DNA of 64,000 nt from contig JABXHO010000067.1 of NCBI GenBank assembly GCA_013373595.1, forward strand, positions 1 to 64,000, read 5' to 3'. Each line of letters starts with the position of its first letter. Positions within the stretch are counted from its first letter, which is position 1. Positions 9,659 through 17,566 of this stretch are shown here, piece by piece. A program made the translations under genes and the position numbers. Origin of the DNA: Flavobacteriales bacterium (GTDB lineage: Bacteria; Bacteroidota; Bacteroidia; Flavobacteriales_D; Crocinitomicaceae). Under the pieces are notes generated by a model. The model had not been told where the DNA came from. It saw nothing but the letters and a program-made list of their open reading frames with translations, and did not search any database.

Positions 9659-9772
9659 TGTTGCGTTAGCGATTTGAATGGAAAGCCCGTATCCGTTCCT
9701 CAGAACGGAGCGGACTTGTAGTGGGAAGCGCGCCCACCTGTCCGAAAACGGCAGGTGGAAACGCCCTAAAGA
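9659..9772 (+). ncRNA. Structured intergenic element resembling Flavo-1 RNA
   Basis: The block opens with GCGTTAGCGATT and AAAGCCCG, then holds a hairpin CCGTTC-CTCA-GAACGG (about 9693-9708), the word CGGACTTGTAGTGGGAAGCGCG, and a second strong hairpin CCACCTG..CCG-AAAA-CGG..AGGTGG (about 9734-9757), and closes with ACGCCCTAA, where ACGC can pair with the opening GCGT. This order of conserved words and two variable hairpins is what I recall for the multicopy Flavo-1 RNA family of Flavobacteria, whose function is unknown. The structure is visible; the family name is from memory and needs a covariance-model search. Strand is inferred from the orientation of the conserved words. Confidence 0.45.
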
Positions 9773-9872
9773 AAATGCTCGGTCCACTTCTTCGTTCTCT
9801 TTCAGGTAAAAAAATGATAAGAACCCCTACAACAAGAAGGACCGCTGCTACTTCTAAAAACCACGTAAGCAT
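9666..9872 (-). CDS. Possible small single-helix membrane protein
   Basis: A 68-residue reading frame beginning MLTWFLEVAAVLL, with one clear hydrophobic helix (about residues 2-23) and a basic stretch PERERR directly after it. The N-terminal half looks like a real small membrane protein. The C-terminal half is simply the antisense of the structured RNA element and has low-complexity character, so either the gene was extended by insertion of that element or the frame is spurious. No supporting neighbour. Confidence 0.3.
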   Translation of the reverse strand: MLTWFLEVAAVLLVVGVLIIFLPERERRSGPSIFFRAFPPAVFGQVGALPTTSPLRSEERIRAFHSNR

Positions 9873-10038
9873 AAATTTTATTGTTTCTGTTTCAAATCTA
9901 GGGCGAAGAACTGATTTCTTTCAATCGAATTACGCAACTCAACCTGAGCAACTTGCGAATTTCACAACACGCACAAACTACCCTGAACGAATACTTTTTG
10001 AACGCAATTCACTTTTAATAAGCTCTTTTTCATTATTA

Positions 10039-10046
10039 TATTTTTG
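10039..10046 (+). promoter_or_regulatory. -7 promoter element TATTTTTG
   Basis: A perfect match to the Bacteroidota -7 consensus TAnnTTTG, 37 bases upstream of the ATG of the lipoprotein gene at 10083, in an AT-rich leader. A -33 TTG at the usual spacing is not recognisable, so the call rests on the -7 word and position. Confidence 0.45.
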
Positions 10047-10082
10047 TACCTTTCAATAAATTCAATTTAATACCATTATTCT

Positions 10083-10625
10083 ATGAAAAAGTTTTCCCTT
10101 TTGTTAATTGTTCTTGGTCTGTTTTATTCGTGTACCAAGAATGATATTGAGATGAGCGAACAGGATGCTAAGTATAGCATCGAAAAAGATACCGAAGAGG
10201 CACGGTCAAAAGCAGCCCTCAACAAATTGACAAGTGTAAAATCGTTTGATTGTAGGAGTGGGCAACACAAAATGATCTTTACGTCCGATGAAGTAGTAAC
10301 TCCGAATAACACGTATTACCGATTCAAATGGCTTAACTGCGGAACACAAGGTCCATTTGAAGCGAAACTCGTCTTGTACGGTGAAGAAGGATTTGTTTGT
10401 GGAAACAATACATCGACTGTCGGTTCTGTCGATTTCTCGACCTATTTTGATTGGAACGATTTGTCAACAGACGGAGAATATTTGATTTCCCATATGTCTA
10501 TCGGTAAGAAAACCTTTTTATGGAAAGTAATGCTCTACAGCAACTCCGTTTACGTTGGTGAATCTCCCTGGACGTGTTTTGGATTTGCCGATCCAGCTTC
10601 TTGGACAGCAGTATATGCTTATTGA
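10083..10625 (+). CDS. Small lipoprotein, unknown function
   Basis: A 180-residue lipoprotein with lipobox FYSC, acylated Cys17 followed by TKND. The mature protein has several cysteines that could form disulfides (around residues 57, 80, 104 and 162), consistent with life outside the cytoplasm. It has a -7 promoter word of its own upstream and a hairpin terminator directly downstream, so it appears monocistronic. I do not recognise a family. Confidence 0.75.
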   Translation: MKKFSLLLIVLGLFYSCTKNDIEMSEQDAKYSIEKDTEEARSKAALNKLTSVKSFDCRSGQHKMIFTSDEVVTPNNTYYRFKWLNCGTQGPFEAKLVLYGEEGFVCGNNTSTVGSVDFSTYFDWNDLSTDGEYLISHMSIGKKTFLWKVMLYSNSVYVGESPWTCFGFADPASWTAVYAY

Positions 10626-10647
10626 TTTCATTCAATTAATTTCAACA

Positions 10648-10682
10648 AACACCTTTCACTTCAACGAAAGGTGTTTTTTTTG
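10648..10682 (+). terminator. Rho-independent terminator of the lipoprotein gene
   Basis: AACACCTTTC (10648-10657) pairs perfectly with GAAAGGTGTT (10666-10675) around an eight-base loop and is followed by a run of T. It lies 22 bases beyond the TGA stop. Confidence 0.85.
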
Positions 10683-10711
10683 TTTTTAATTGGAATCAAT
10701 ACACAGGAAAA

Positions 10712-11284
10712 ATGAACTTCGCCAAAGAAATACTTAACGATATCATACAAGAAGGAGGTATTTTCTTCCGAGGAATTGAGCTTGGAAGCCCGATTGATGC
10801 CCTCGATGAAATTGAAGGAGATGATTTCGATGAAACTTCGGGAAGCCTTTCGCATCGTGAATACTACTTCGAAACGGGTGAAATGGAGGAAGTTTTCGTG
10901 TATTATGGTTTCGATGAAGCGGACAGAAAGGTGAACTACATCAAACTCTTTCTTTATGCGTATCCGAAAATTTACTGGAAAGATGATGGAGGAGAAAACG
11001 AACAGGATTTCTTTCAGTTGTTCCACGATCAAAACTTGGGAAAATACTCCAAACACTTCGACCGAGCCAAAAAGATGCTTGTCTCTCATTTCACAGATCT
11101 CTTCGGATTGCCTGAAACGGTGGTGAAAAACGAACAATTCAATCAACCGTGTCATGAATTCATCAAACACATTTGGAAGGTCAAAAACCAGTTCGAACTG
11201 TCACTTACTGCGTACAACGACGACTCCTCTGATGAAAGCGTAAAGCAAACCCTAATTATGCATCTCGCGAATCAAACGAATTGA
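10712..11284 (+). CDS. Acidic cytoplasmic protein, unknown function
   Basis: A 190-residue acidic protein (many Asp/Glu in residues 25-60) with no signal peptide, membrane helix or motif I can name. Aromatic-rich segments around residues 65-100 suggest a compact alpha/beta fold. It stands alone between the terminator of the preceding lipoprotein and the promoter of the FAD-linked oxidase. Size and acidity are compatible with an immunity or inhibitor-like protein, but no toxin is nearby, so this is not claimed. Confidence 0.6.
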   Translation: MNFAKEILNDIIQEGGIFFRGIELGSPIDALDEIEGDDFDETSGSLSHREYYFETGEMEEVFVYYGFDEADRKVNYIKLFLYAYPKIYWKDDGGENEQDFFQLFHDQNLGKYSKHFDRAKKMLVSHFTDLFGLPETVVKNEQFNQPCHEFIKHIWKVKNQFELSLTAYNDDSSDESVKQTLIMHLANQTN

Positions 11285-11328
11285 TCGGAAGACACATCGA
11301 AACACCCAAATAAACAAGCACTTTTCCG

Positions 11329-11336
11329 TATTTTTG
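11329..11336 (+). promoter_or_regulatory. -7 promoter element TATTTTTG
   Basis: A perfect TAnnTTTG match 14 bases upstream of the ATG of the FAD-linked oxidase gene, which would give a very short leader. No -33 TTG at standard spacing is visible. Confidence 0.45.
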
Positions 11337-11350
11337 AACAAAACAATTCT

Positions 11351-12745
11351 ATGTTCAAAGCGATTACTTCTGAGGATATTTCTGCATTTCAAGGCATTGT
11401 CGGCGATCGATGTTTGGTAGACGAAGAATCACTACAGACGTACAGCCACGATGAAACGGAAGATATTTCGATTTTACCCACCGTTGTACTAAAACCAATT
11501 TCGCCCGAAGAAGTTTCTGAAATCATGAAGCATTGCTTTGCGGAGAACATTTGTGTAACGCCTTCGGGTGCACGAACTGGCTTGAGTGGTGGAGCGATCC
11601 CCGTTCACGGTGGTGTTGCGTTGTCTATGGAAAAGTTCAACCGCATTTTGAACATCGATGAGAAAAATCATCAAGTGACCACCGAACCTGGTGTGATAAC
11701 CGAAGTATTGCAAAACGCTGTGAAAGAAAAAGGGTTGTTTTATCCGCCTGATCCTGCCAGCAAAGGAAGTTGCTTTATTGGGGGAAATGTTTCGGAAAAC
11801 TCGGGTGGACCGAAGGCTGTGAAATACGGTGTAACGAACGAATATGTTCTCAACTTGGAAGTTGTTTTACCCAATGGAGAAATCATTTGGACAGGTGCTA
11901 ATGTCCTCAAAAATGCTACTGGATACAATCTCACCCAATTGATCACAGGCTCGGAAGGAACGCTCGCAATCATCACCAAGATCGTTTTGAAACTCATTCC
12001 GCATCCAACGCATAATTTATTGCTACTCGCTCCATTTTTTAGTGCCGAAAAAGCAGCCGAAGCAGTTGGTGCGATCTTTCGCGAAGGCATTACGCCAAGT
12101 GGACTCGAATTCATGGAGCGCGACGCCCTGATTTGGACGCAAGATTTTTTGGGAGATAAGACCATCCACGTAGGAGACAATCATGCTGCGCACTTGCTCA
12201 TCGAAGTCGACGGGTTTGATCCTGAAATTTTGATGAATGATTGTGCTAAAATCATGGAAGTACTCGATCAATTCGAAACGGACGAGGTACTCTTTGCCGA
12301 ATCACAAGCTCAGAAGGATGCTTTGTGGAAATTACGTCGTTCGGTTGGTGAAGCAGTAAAATCGAATTCGATCTACAAGGAAGAAGACACGGTGGTGCCA
12401 CGATTTGCCCTCCCGGAACTCTTGCATCACATTAAACGCATCGGATCGAACTACGGCTTCAAATCGGTATGCTACGGTCACGCAGGAGATGGAAATTTGC
12501 ACGTGAACATCATCAAGGGAGATTTGTCCGACGAAAAGTGGAACAATGAATTGCCTGTGGCCATTCGCGAACTGTTTCAAGAAGTCGTTCGATTGGGCGG
12601 AACCTTGTCTGGCGAACACGGAATTGGGCTTGTTCAGAAACCGTACATGGATGTGGCTTTCTCCGAAACGAGTTTGAATTTAATGCGTAGCATTAAGGAA
12701 GTGTTTGATCCGAAGGGGATATTGAATCCGGGGAAGATTTTTTAG
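11351..12745 (+). CDS. FAD-linked oxidase, glycolate/D-lactate dehydrogenase (GlcD) type
   Basis: A 464-residue protein of the GlcD/D-2-hydroxyacid dehydrogenase family. Residues ~40-180 form the FAD-binding (PCMH) domain, with the pyrophosphate-binding PSGARTGLSGGA and the PPDPASKGSCFIGGN/SGGPKAVKYG segments. Residues ~220-462 form the FAD-oxidase C-terminal domain, with CYGHAGDGNLHVNI and the terminal GEHGIG...P...LNPGKIF motifs. Such enzymes oxidise glycolate, D-lactate or a related 2-hydroxyacid and pass electrons to the respiratory chain. No GlcE/GlcF partner or lactate permease is adjacent, so a single-subunit D-lactate dehydrogenase is as likely as a glycolate oxidase subunit. Confidence 0.85.
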   Translation: MFKAITSEDISAFQGIVGDRCLVDEESLQTYSHDETEDISILPTVVLKPISPEEVSEIMKHCFAENICVTPSGARTGLSGGAIPVHGGVALSMEKFNRILNIDEKNHQVTTEPGVITEVLQNAVKEKGLFYPPDPASKGSCFIGGNVSENSGGPKAVKYGVTNEYVLNLEVVLPNGEIIWTGANVLKNATGYNLTQLITGSEGTLAIITKIVLKLIPHPTHNLLLLAPFFSAEKAAEAVGAIFREGITPSGLEFMERDALIWTQDFLGDKTIHVGDNHAAHLLIEVDGFDPEILMNDCAKIMEVLDQFETDEVLFAESQAQKDALWKLRRSVGEAVKSNSIYKEEDTVVPRFALPELLHHIKRIGSNYGFKSVCYGHAGDGNLHVNIIKGDLSDEKWNNELPVAIRELFQEVVRLGGTLSGEHGIGLVQKPYMDVAFSETSLNLMRSIKEVFDPKGILNPGKIF

Positions 12746-12776
12746 TTCGATTACCTGCGGTGGTGACTTATTTTCT

Positions 12777-12827
12777 GATGATCCGATTTTTCGATGATCC
12801 GATCTTCTGATTTTTCGATGATCCGAT
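12777..12827. repeat. Three copies of GATGATCCGAT
   Basis: Exact 11-bp copies at 12777-12787, 12793-12803 and 12817-12827, separated by T/C-rich spacers (TTTTTC, CTTCTGATTTTTC). The complementary word ATCGGA recurs in inverted orientation near 12895-12910, so the gap can fold on itself. The stretch lies between the convergent FAD-oxidase and DUF4924 genes, has no open frame, and may be a simple-sequence region or a weak transcription barrier. Confidence 0.65.
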
Positions 12828-12912
12828 TGCATAAACGCAAACTGACTTTTAGCAATGTAAGCAAAATGGAAGATCGAAAGGCGTAGCCATTTCTGACAAT
12901 CGGAAAATCGGC

Positions 12913-13464
12913 CTAATTCTTCAAAAAGTCTAAATCGCCTGATTTCATTTTGTGGTAACCACGGCTGAGGTAAGCGAGCATGATGCGCATCGAATCGAAT
13001 GCTTCTTCTGTTTCGGCACTGATTTCCTTTTTCTGCAAGCGAAGCAACAGTTTCATGTACATCGCATGAAAGGCAATCTCTATTTCATTTTTATCCTTCA
13101 GATTCGATTTCTGCTTGAATTCTTCAATGTACTTCGAAGCGACTTCATAGATTCCGAGGTATTTCGGGTCTTTGGTAGCTGTAAGCAACGTTGTATGCAG
13201 GTACGACAACTCTACCATCACCTCGTTCAACGAAGGCATATGCCCTGTTTTCTCGAGTTTATTTGCTTTTAATTCATTGATGATGCGTTGGTACCATTGG
13301 CGGTACTGCCCCAAGAATGATTCATCGGGAAGTTGTGGTCGAACGTAGTGCTCGATGATTTCTTCAATGTCAAAATTGTACGCACGAACCACATCTTCAA
13401 TCTGATACATGTACAAAATGTACTCTGCTATGTTCTCCTGTAATTTTTGCTGCGCAACTAACAT
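12913..13464 (-). CDS. DUF4924 family protein
   Basis: A 183-residue helical protein opening with the typical LVAQQKLQENIAEYILYMYQIED segment of DUF4924, a Bacteroidota-specific family of unknown function. It has no signal peptide or membrane helix. The family is usually encoded singly. Here it is the distal gene of a minus-strand run with the OmpH-like lipoprotein and a short protein, 20 bases after the lipoprotein gene, so co-transcription is likely. Confidence 0.8.
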   Translation of the reverse strand: MLVAQQKLQENIAEYILYMYQIEDVVRAYNFDIEEIIEHYVRPQLPDESFLGQYRQWYQRIINELKANKLEKTGHMPSLNEVMVELSYLHTTLLTATKDPKYLGIYEVASKYIEEFKQKSNLKDKNEIEIAFHAMYMKLLLRLQKKEISAETEEAFDSMRIMLAYLSRGYHKMKSGDLDFLKN

Positions 13465-13484
13465 CTCTCCCCCTCTTTTGAGTA

Positions 13485-14036
13485 TTACTCTTTATCTTTC
13501 TTGTTCATGAATTCAATGAAATCCATTGTGATATCCATTGATTCATCGCCGTATAGGATTGATCCCATCTTCTCTTTGGCTAAGATTAGATTGTATCCTT
13601 CTTTTTCCGCGTATTCTTTTCCGTATTCATCAAGCTTTTCAAGAAGTTCCTTTTGGAATTCTTCCGCTTTTTTGTTCAATTCAGCTCCTTCAGTTTGTTC
13701 TAAACTGGTCATTTCCAATTGAACACCTTGAATTTTTTTAGTGTAGAACGCTTCGCCGTTTTTAGACAACAAACCTTGTTGCAATTTTGACTGGTACTCA
13801 TTCATGTACTTCGCATACTCTTGCTGAAGCTTATTGGCTTTTTCTCCCACCTTTTCTTCCATGGCTTCAATTTCGCCTTGAGAGTCCTTGAAAAAAGTAT
13901 AATGATTTGCTACGCTATCTTTCACGTAAAAGGCGATCTTCAAACTTGAAGAACTGCTGTCATTTTTCTTTCCGCTATTTGTGGCACACGAAGCCATCAC
14001 TGCGATTGAAACAATTGCTGCTACTAAAATTTTCAT
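13485..14036 (-). CDS. OmpH/Skp-like lipoprotein
   Basis: A 183-residue protein with a lipobox (VMASC, Cys17) and a low-complexity serine linker, then a long charged coiled coil (about residues 55-150) and a final hydrophobic strand, matching the OmpH/Skp chaperone family that holds unfolded outer-membrane proteins in the periplasm. Classical Skp is soluble, whereas this one should be lipid-anchored. The usual BamA neighbour is absent, so it is probably a stand-alone paralogue. Its ATG overlaps the stop of the upstream small gene (ATGA), indicating translational coupling. Confidence 0.75.
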   Translation of the reverse strand: MKILVAAIVSIAVMASCATNSGKKNDSSSSSLKIAFYVKDSVANHYTFFKDSQGEIEAMEEKVGEKANKLQQEYAKYMNEYQSKLQQGLLSKNGEAFYTKKIQGVQLEMTSLEQTEGAELNKKAEEFQKELLEKLDEYGKEYAEKEGYNLILAKEKMGSILYGDESMDITMDFIEFMNKKDKE

Positions 14037-14284
14037 GATTCTATGTTCTTTTGTTTAAACGCCACCTCCCAATCAGCTCGCATTTCCACGAAGCGTTTAA
14101 TGGCATTGGCTAGTAATTCTGGAGTGATCATTCGTTCGACATCTTCCACGCCATAAACGTCCGTTTCACCGATTTTAAATGTTTGTTCGAATTGACCCAA
14201 TTCAATTTTTACAATGTATTTCGCATTGTAATTGAAGATTTGGATTTTAAAACGCTCGTGGGGTATATCTTTTACTAATCTCAC
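14033..14284 (-). CDS. Short conserved-looking protein, GTG start
   Basis: An 83-residue protein (starting VRLVKDIPHERF) without signal peptide or membrane helix, of unknown function. A longer frame runs upstream to 14353, but its extra N-terminus is Phe/Pro-rich and contains the -7 promoter word TATTTTTG (14307-14300), so translation from the GTG at 14284 is the better model. It is the first gene of the run with the OmpH-like lipoprotein, whose ATG overlaps its stop by four bases. Confidence 0.6.
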   Translation of the reverse strand: MRLVKDIPHERFKIQIFNYNAKYIVKIELGQFEQTFKIGETDVYGVEDVERMITPELLANAIKRFVEMRADWEVAFKQKNIES

Positions 14285-14299
14285 AGACTGATTTTGAGG

Positions 14300-14307
14300 C
14301 AAAAATA
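14300..14307 (-). promoter_or_regulatory. -7 promoter element TATTTTTG deciding a start
   Basis: A perfect TAnnTTTG on the minus strand, 15 bases before the GTG at 14284. It lies inside the longer reading frame and argues against the upstream start. Confidence 0.45.
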
Positions 14308-14404
14308 AAGGAAAAAAATGCTTTGGAAAGAAAGGTCGATAGAATTCCTGCAAAAAATGCTAAAAAGCACGAATGAATTGGGTGAAAGGACTGAATTGCT
14401 TAGT

Positions 14405-14803
14405 CTACAAATCGGCCAATTCCAATTCTTTGCACACCACGAACTCAAACGGCACTTTTACCATGTACGCGTAATCTTGTCCAACCTCGTACATATCGAC
14501 GTCTGATTTCTTGTAGTACCAAACAACTTTCACCTGAGATCCTGCTTCGGAAAGCTCGTTGAGTTTGTACAACAGAAAAAGAATTCTTTTGGAAGAACTG
14601 ATGTTGAAATATTCCAAATCCAATTGGATCGTTACCGTGTTTGTTGGACTGAGCATGAAGGACTCGAACCAACTCAAAACAGGCAACCAAAATTGATCGG
14701 CATCTTCAGGAATCGACCTCCCTCTGATGATCATTTCACCCGATTTTCCATCAAAATTAATAAAGGGAGTTTGAGCCGTTTCTTCAATGATCAATTTGTC
14801 CAT
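14405..14803 (-). CDS. SiaC-family regulatory phosphoprotein (DUF1987)
   Basis: A 132-residue protein with the DUF1987 pattern: an N-terminal ETAQTPFINFD strand, GRSIPEDADQFW (about 29-39), and a serine-rich NISSSK motif at residues 67-72, in the region where Pseudomonas SiaC carries its regulatory phosphorylation. SiaC is a small switch protein controlled by a kinase/PP2C-phosphatase pair that tunes diguanylate cyclase activity and biofilm formation. No SiaA, SiaB or SiaD homologue is adjacent. Instead a protein-kinase homologue is divergently transcribed 250 bases away. A functional link between the two is inference. Confidence 0.75.
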   Translation of the reverse strand: MDKLIIEETAQTPFINFDGKSGEMIIRGRSIPEDADQFWLPVLSWFESFMLSPTNTVTIQLDLEYFNISSSKRILFLLYKLNELSEAGSQVKVVWYYKKSDVDMYEVGQDYAYMVKVPFEFVVCKELELADL

Positions 14804-15055
14804 ATTTTGTTCAGTTGAGTATGCAATTTGCGATTTTTCTGTAAATTCTTTGTAATTTTTCTACGAACACTGTAAAAATGTCGATAAACGACAATATTTA
14901 CCCGACAAATCAATTTAACACCTCATCAAAATACGCTAAACACTCGATGAAAACACCACTTTACTCACTGAAAAGAATATTTTGATCACTCACAACACCT
15001 CCTTCGCTTTGTGGAAAGCCATCTTTTTCCCACCATTTTTTTACTACCTTGGAAC

Positions 15056-15940
15056 GTGGAATTTTCGAAAAAATATAAGCTAAGCTCCAAACTTGGGAGT
15101 CAACGAAAACGCAAGTTCGGTGAAATCTTCAAAGCGAGGGATACGCAAACGAATGAAACGGTGATTTTAAAAGCGGTTCGTTTGGATACATCCGATCCGT
15201 CCATTGCGAATCGATTACGTGCTGAAGCCAGCTTTAGTTTTGACTTTGAAGGACTTCCAACAACCATTGAGTTTGAAGAAAGTAACTCAACTTTTTTTCT
15301 CGTTCGAAAGTACGTGGACGGCGTTCCGCTGGATGCATATTGGGCAACACTCAAGCGAAAACAGCAATTGCTCTTTTTGAAACAGTTTCTTGAAAAACTC
15401 CGTCCGATTTTTGATCACTTGAAAGAGCAAGGAGTCGTGCATTGTGACATCAAACCAAGCAATTTTTTGATTGAGGAGTTAGAATCTTCATTTCGAATTC
15501 ATCTATTGGATTTTGGTCTTTCCATTCGTACGGCAGAAACGAAAATCAATCAAGAGCGAAAACTACTTTTCCCATTGGGATATGCCGCTCCAGAATTGTT
15601 AATGAATCATTTGGCCCTTGTGGATCAGCGAACCGATATTTTTGCGTTGGGCGTAGTGTTTTGGCGACTACTGACGGGGAAACTTCCCCTCACCCATCCG
15701 AATCCAAGTATTTTTACGAATTTACAATTAACACACCCACTTCCCGAGCATTCGAACATCTCCAAAAAGATGCATGCTGTGCTCCAAAAAATGGCGGCTA
15801 AACACACCTTTCGAGTTCCACCGAATCGAATGAATCCTGAAGAAGTTTCGCGTTTACTAAAGCAAGCAATGGAGAACCGTTACAACTCCATTAACGAAGT
15901 TATAGACGCCATTGCTCCAATAAAAAGACGTTTTTGGTAA
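15056..15940 (+). CDS. Serine/threonine protein kinase homologue with HCD motif
   Basis: Counting from the GTG at 15056, 294 residues forming a Hanks-type kinase domain. The glycine loop is degenerate (LGSQRKRKFGE), the ATP lysine is Lys39 (VILKAV), the catalytic loop reads HCDIKPSN (129-136) with the usual Arg replaced by Cys, then DFG at 152 and AAPELL near 185. Catalytic Asp, Lys and Asn are all kept, so activity is plausible, as in non-RD kinases. There is no transmembrane or sensor domain, so it is cytosolic. The frame is open to a GTG at 15011, but TACCTTGG (15045-15052) resembles a -7 element, favouring 15056 with an almost leaderless mRNA. It is divergent from the SiaC-like gene. Confidence 0.75.
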   Translation: MEFSKKYKLSSKLGSQRKRKFGEIFKARDTQTNETVILKAVRLDTSDPSIANRLRAEASFSFDFEGLPTTIEFEESNSTFFLVRKYVDGVPLDAYWATLKRKQQLLFLKQFLEKLRPIFDHLKEQGVVHCDIKPSNFLIEELESSFRIHLLDFGLSIRTAETKINQERKLLFPLGYAAPELLMNHLALVDQRTDIFALGVVFWRLLTGKLPLTHPNPSIFTNLQLTHPLPEHSNISKKMHAVLQKMAAKHTFRVPPNRMNPEEVSRLLKQAMENRYNSINEVIDAIAPIKRRFW

Positions 15941-15946
15941 ATTGAT

Positions 15947-16600
15947 CTACCAGAAGAGATCGCGTCGGTATCCCACACTAATAGAAAAGAACAAGTTGCT
16001 GTACATATCCGTGTAGATATTTTCTGTACTTGCCTGACCAAGGAATAGGTAATTTACGCTGAAGTCGGAATAAAAAGTCCCAATTCGAGGAACGGTGTAT
16101 TTCACTCCTCCCATCAATCCAACTCCAAGCGCAAAGATAGCACCATCACGTGAGGTAGACTCATCAATTGTGTACAGAGACTGATCGTAGTCCGAATAGC
16201 GTGATTTAACCTTACTATACACCATCATGAACGTTACTCCACCATATCCAGCGAAACCGAAATCAAAACCATCTCCGATATAGTAACGTGAACCGCCTTC
16301 GAAAATATTGTAGTTCATCCCGTAATTGGCTGAAACCTGCTGAATGTATGGCGATGTTGTATTCGGGTCAATGGCTACAGCACCGATCAATGTTGTATCA
16401 CCAAAACGCGAAAAATGGTGGGTATATCTTCCGAAGAAAGACATCGCATCATCTCTTGGCACCTCGGCTCCAACATGAAAACCTGTGAACCACTTTGGCG
16501 TTCCAAATCCTTTCAAGGTGCTCGATCCAGCATTAAAACTTACTTGAGCAGAAACGCTACCCATCAACATCAATACTACTATTACTAAACTATTTTTCAT
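15947..16600 (-). CDS. Outer-membrane beta-barrel protein, porin-like
   Basis: A 217-residue protein with a signal peptide (MKNSLVIVVLMLMGSVSAQ) and alternating beta-strand pattern, ending in aromatic RRDLFW, typical of a small outer-membrane barrel. The ATG at 16600 overlaps the stop of the tag gene (ATGA), supporting this start over an ATG four codons upstream and implying a three-gene operon with tag and the 118-residue protein. Function unknown. It ends six bases from the convergent kinase gene. Confidence 0.7.
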   Translation of the reverse strand: MKNSLVIVVLMLMGSVSAQVSFNAGSSTLKGFGTPKWFTGFHVGAEVPRDDAMSFFGRYTHHFSRFGDTTLIGAVAIDPNTTSPYIQQVSANYGMNYNIFEGGSRYYIGDGFDFGFAGYGGVTFMMVYSKVKSRYSDYDQSLYTIDESTSRDGAIFALGVGLMGGVKYTVPRIGTFYSDFSVNYLFLGQASTENIYTDMYSNLFFSISVGYRRDLFW

Positions 16601-17139
16601 ACTTCCATCCATTTTGGCTTCTCCTTCTTCACCTCATCAAAAATCGGACAACTTTCGTCGTGAGCACCTTTGAGATACCCTGTACTCATGAGAAACTCAT
16701 TTACTATTTCTCCTCCTACAAATTTAAATTGAGTTTTAAATAATTTCACCCATTCATCCTTTGTTTTGGGATGTTCTAAATCAAGCCAATTCCTAAAGCT
16801 ACCAAATTCCCGTTGAATCTGCAATATCGCTTGCGCATTATATATCGCTGCGTTAATTTTTAACTTATTTCGAATGATTCGTTCGTCATTCACTAAACGA
16901 TTAAAATCGGCTTCGCCATAGTTCGCCACTTTTTCAATATTGAACCCATCGAAGGCGAGTTCAAAGTATTTTTGTTTGTTGAGGATGATCTCCCAAGACA
17001 ATCCCGCCTGATTGATCTCTAAAATTAACCGTCCGAACAATTCATTGTCAGAATGAATCGGAAAACCATACGCTTCATTGTGGTACTGAACATGCACTTC
17101 CTTAGCATCTGGTGACAAGCAATAATCGCAATAACTCAT
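16597..17139 (-). CDS. tag: DNA-3-methyladenine glycosylase I
   Basis: A 180-residue Tag homologue. It shows the start SYCDYC, the acceptor segment YHNEAYGFP (matching YHDNEWGVP in E. coli), the QAGLSWEIILNK motif, the helix with IIRNKLKI, and the C-terminal zinc ligands in GAHDESCP. Tag excises N3-methyladenine from alkylated DNA in base-excision repair. Two bases separate it from the upstream 118-residue gene, and four bases overlap the downstream barrel gene. Confidence 0.9.
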   Translation of the reverse strand: MSYCDYCLSPDAKEVHVQYHNEAYGFPIHSDNELFGRLILEINQAGLSWEIILNKQKYFELAFDGFNIEKVANYGEADFNRLVNDERIIRNKLKINAAIYNAQAILQIQREFGSFRNWLDLEHPKTKDEWVKLFKTQFKFVGGEIVNEFLMSTGYLKGAHDESCPIFDEVKKEKPKWMEV

Positions 17140-17141
17140 AT

Positions 17142-17498
17142 TTATTCCTTCAAACGTTTTTCCAATTCCTTTGTTAATTCCTCTACTGAATTCAGTTGGC
17201 TCATTTCCGACTTGGTCATGAACTCTTCCAATTGCCCATCTCGCCTTATTACTATAACGGGATAAGTCAACCGAAGGTTGAATTCATTTTCAAATTGTCG
17301 AATGTAACGAAATTCCATTTCTACTTCCGAATGTTCTTTGAATTCCTTCCATGTTTTCCTCTCTCCAAAATTATGGTGTGTCAACGCACATAACTCACAT
17401 TTATACGTGGACGGTTTAAAAAGCTTGTGCGCGTAGTCCACCAATGCATTAAAAGCATCGTTTTGTGCATTGTAGACAAAAATCAACGTTCGCTCCAT
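17142..17498 (-). CDS. Conserved hypothetical protein with CxxC motif
   Basis: A 118-residue cytoplasmic-type protein that opens with a beta strand (RTLIFVYNAQ), carries a CELC motif near residues 34-37 and ends in a charged helix. The beginning and CxxC recall a thioredoxin-like fold, but the motif is not at the usual position, so catalysis is doubtful. It heads the operon with tag. Its start is 26 bases from the window position where the divergent hexapeptide gene frame opens. Confidence 0.6.
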   Translation of the reverse strand: MERTLIFVYNAQNDAFNALVDYAHKLFKPSTYKCELCALTHHNFGERKTWKEFKEHSEVEMEFRYIRQFENEFNLRLTYPVIVIRRDGQLEEFMTKSEMSQLNSVEELTKELEKRLKE

Positions 17499-17529
17499 AC
17501 GTTCTTAGACGATGAAGTTGGCAAATGAT

Positions 17530-17537
17530 TACTTTTG
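17530..17537 (+). promoter_or_regulatory. -7 promoter element TACTTTTG deciding a start
   Basis: A perfect TAnnTTTG 29 bases before the ATG at 17567. It lies within the longer reading frame opening at 17525, so the shorter protein is the likely product. Confidence 0.45.
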
Positions 17538-17566
17538 AGTTTCAATTCGATTCAAAAAGTGGAACT

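Noticed and set aside
9659-9772. Possible tRNA or tmRNA
   Set aside because: The hairpins do not form a cloverleaf, there is no TTCRA loop or acceptor stem, and the conserved words fit an RNA motif instead.
15011-15055. Upstream GTG start for the kinase homologue
   Set aside because: The added 15 residues are hydrophobic/proline-rich without signal-peptide character, and a -7-like element lies inside the segment.
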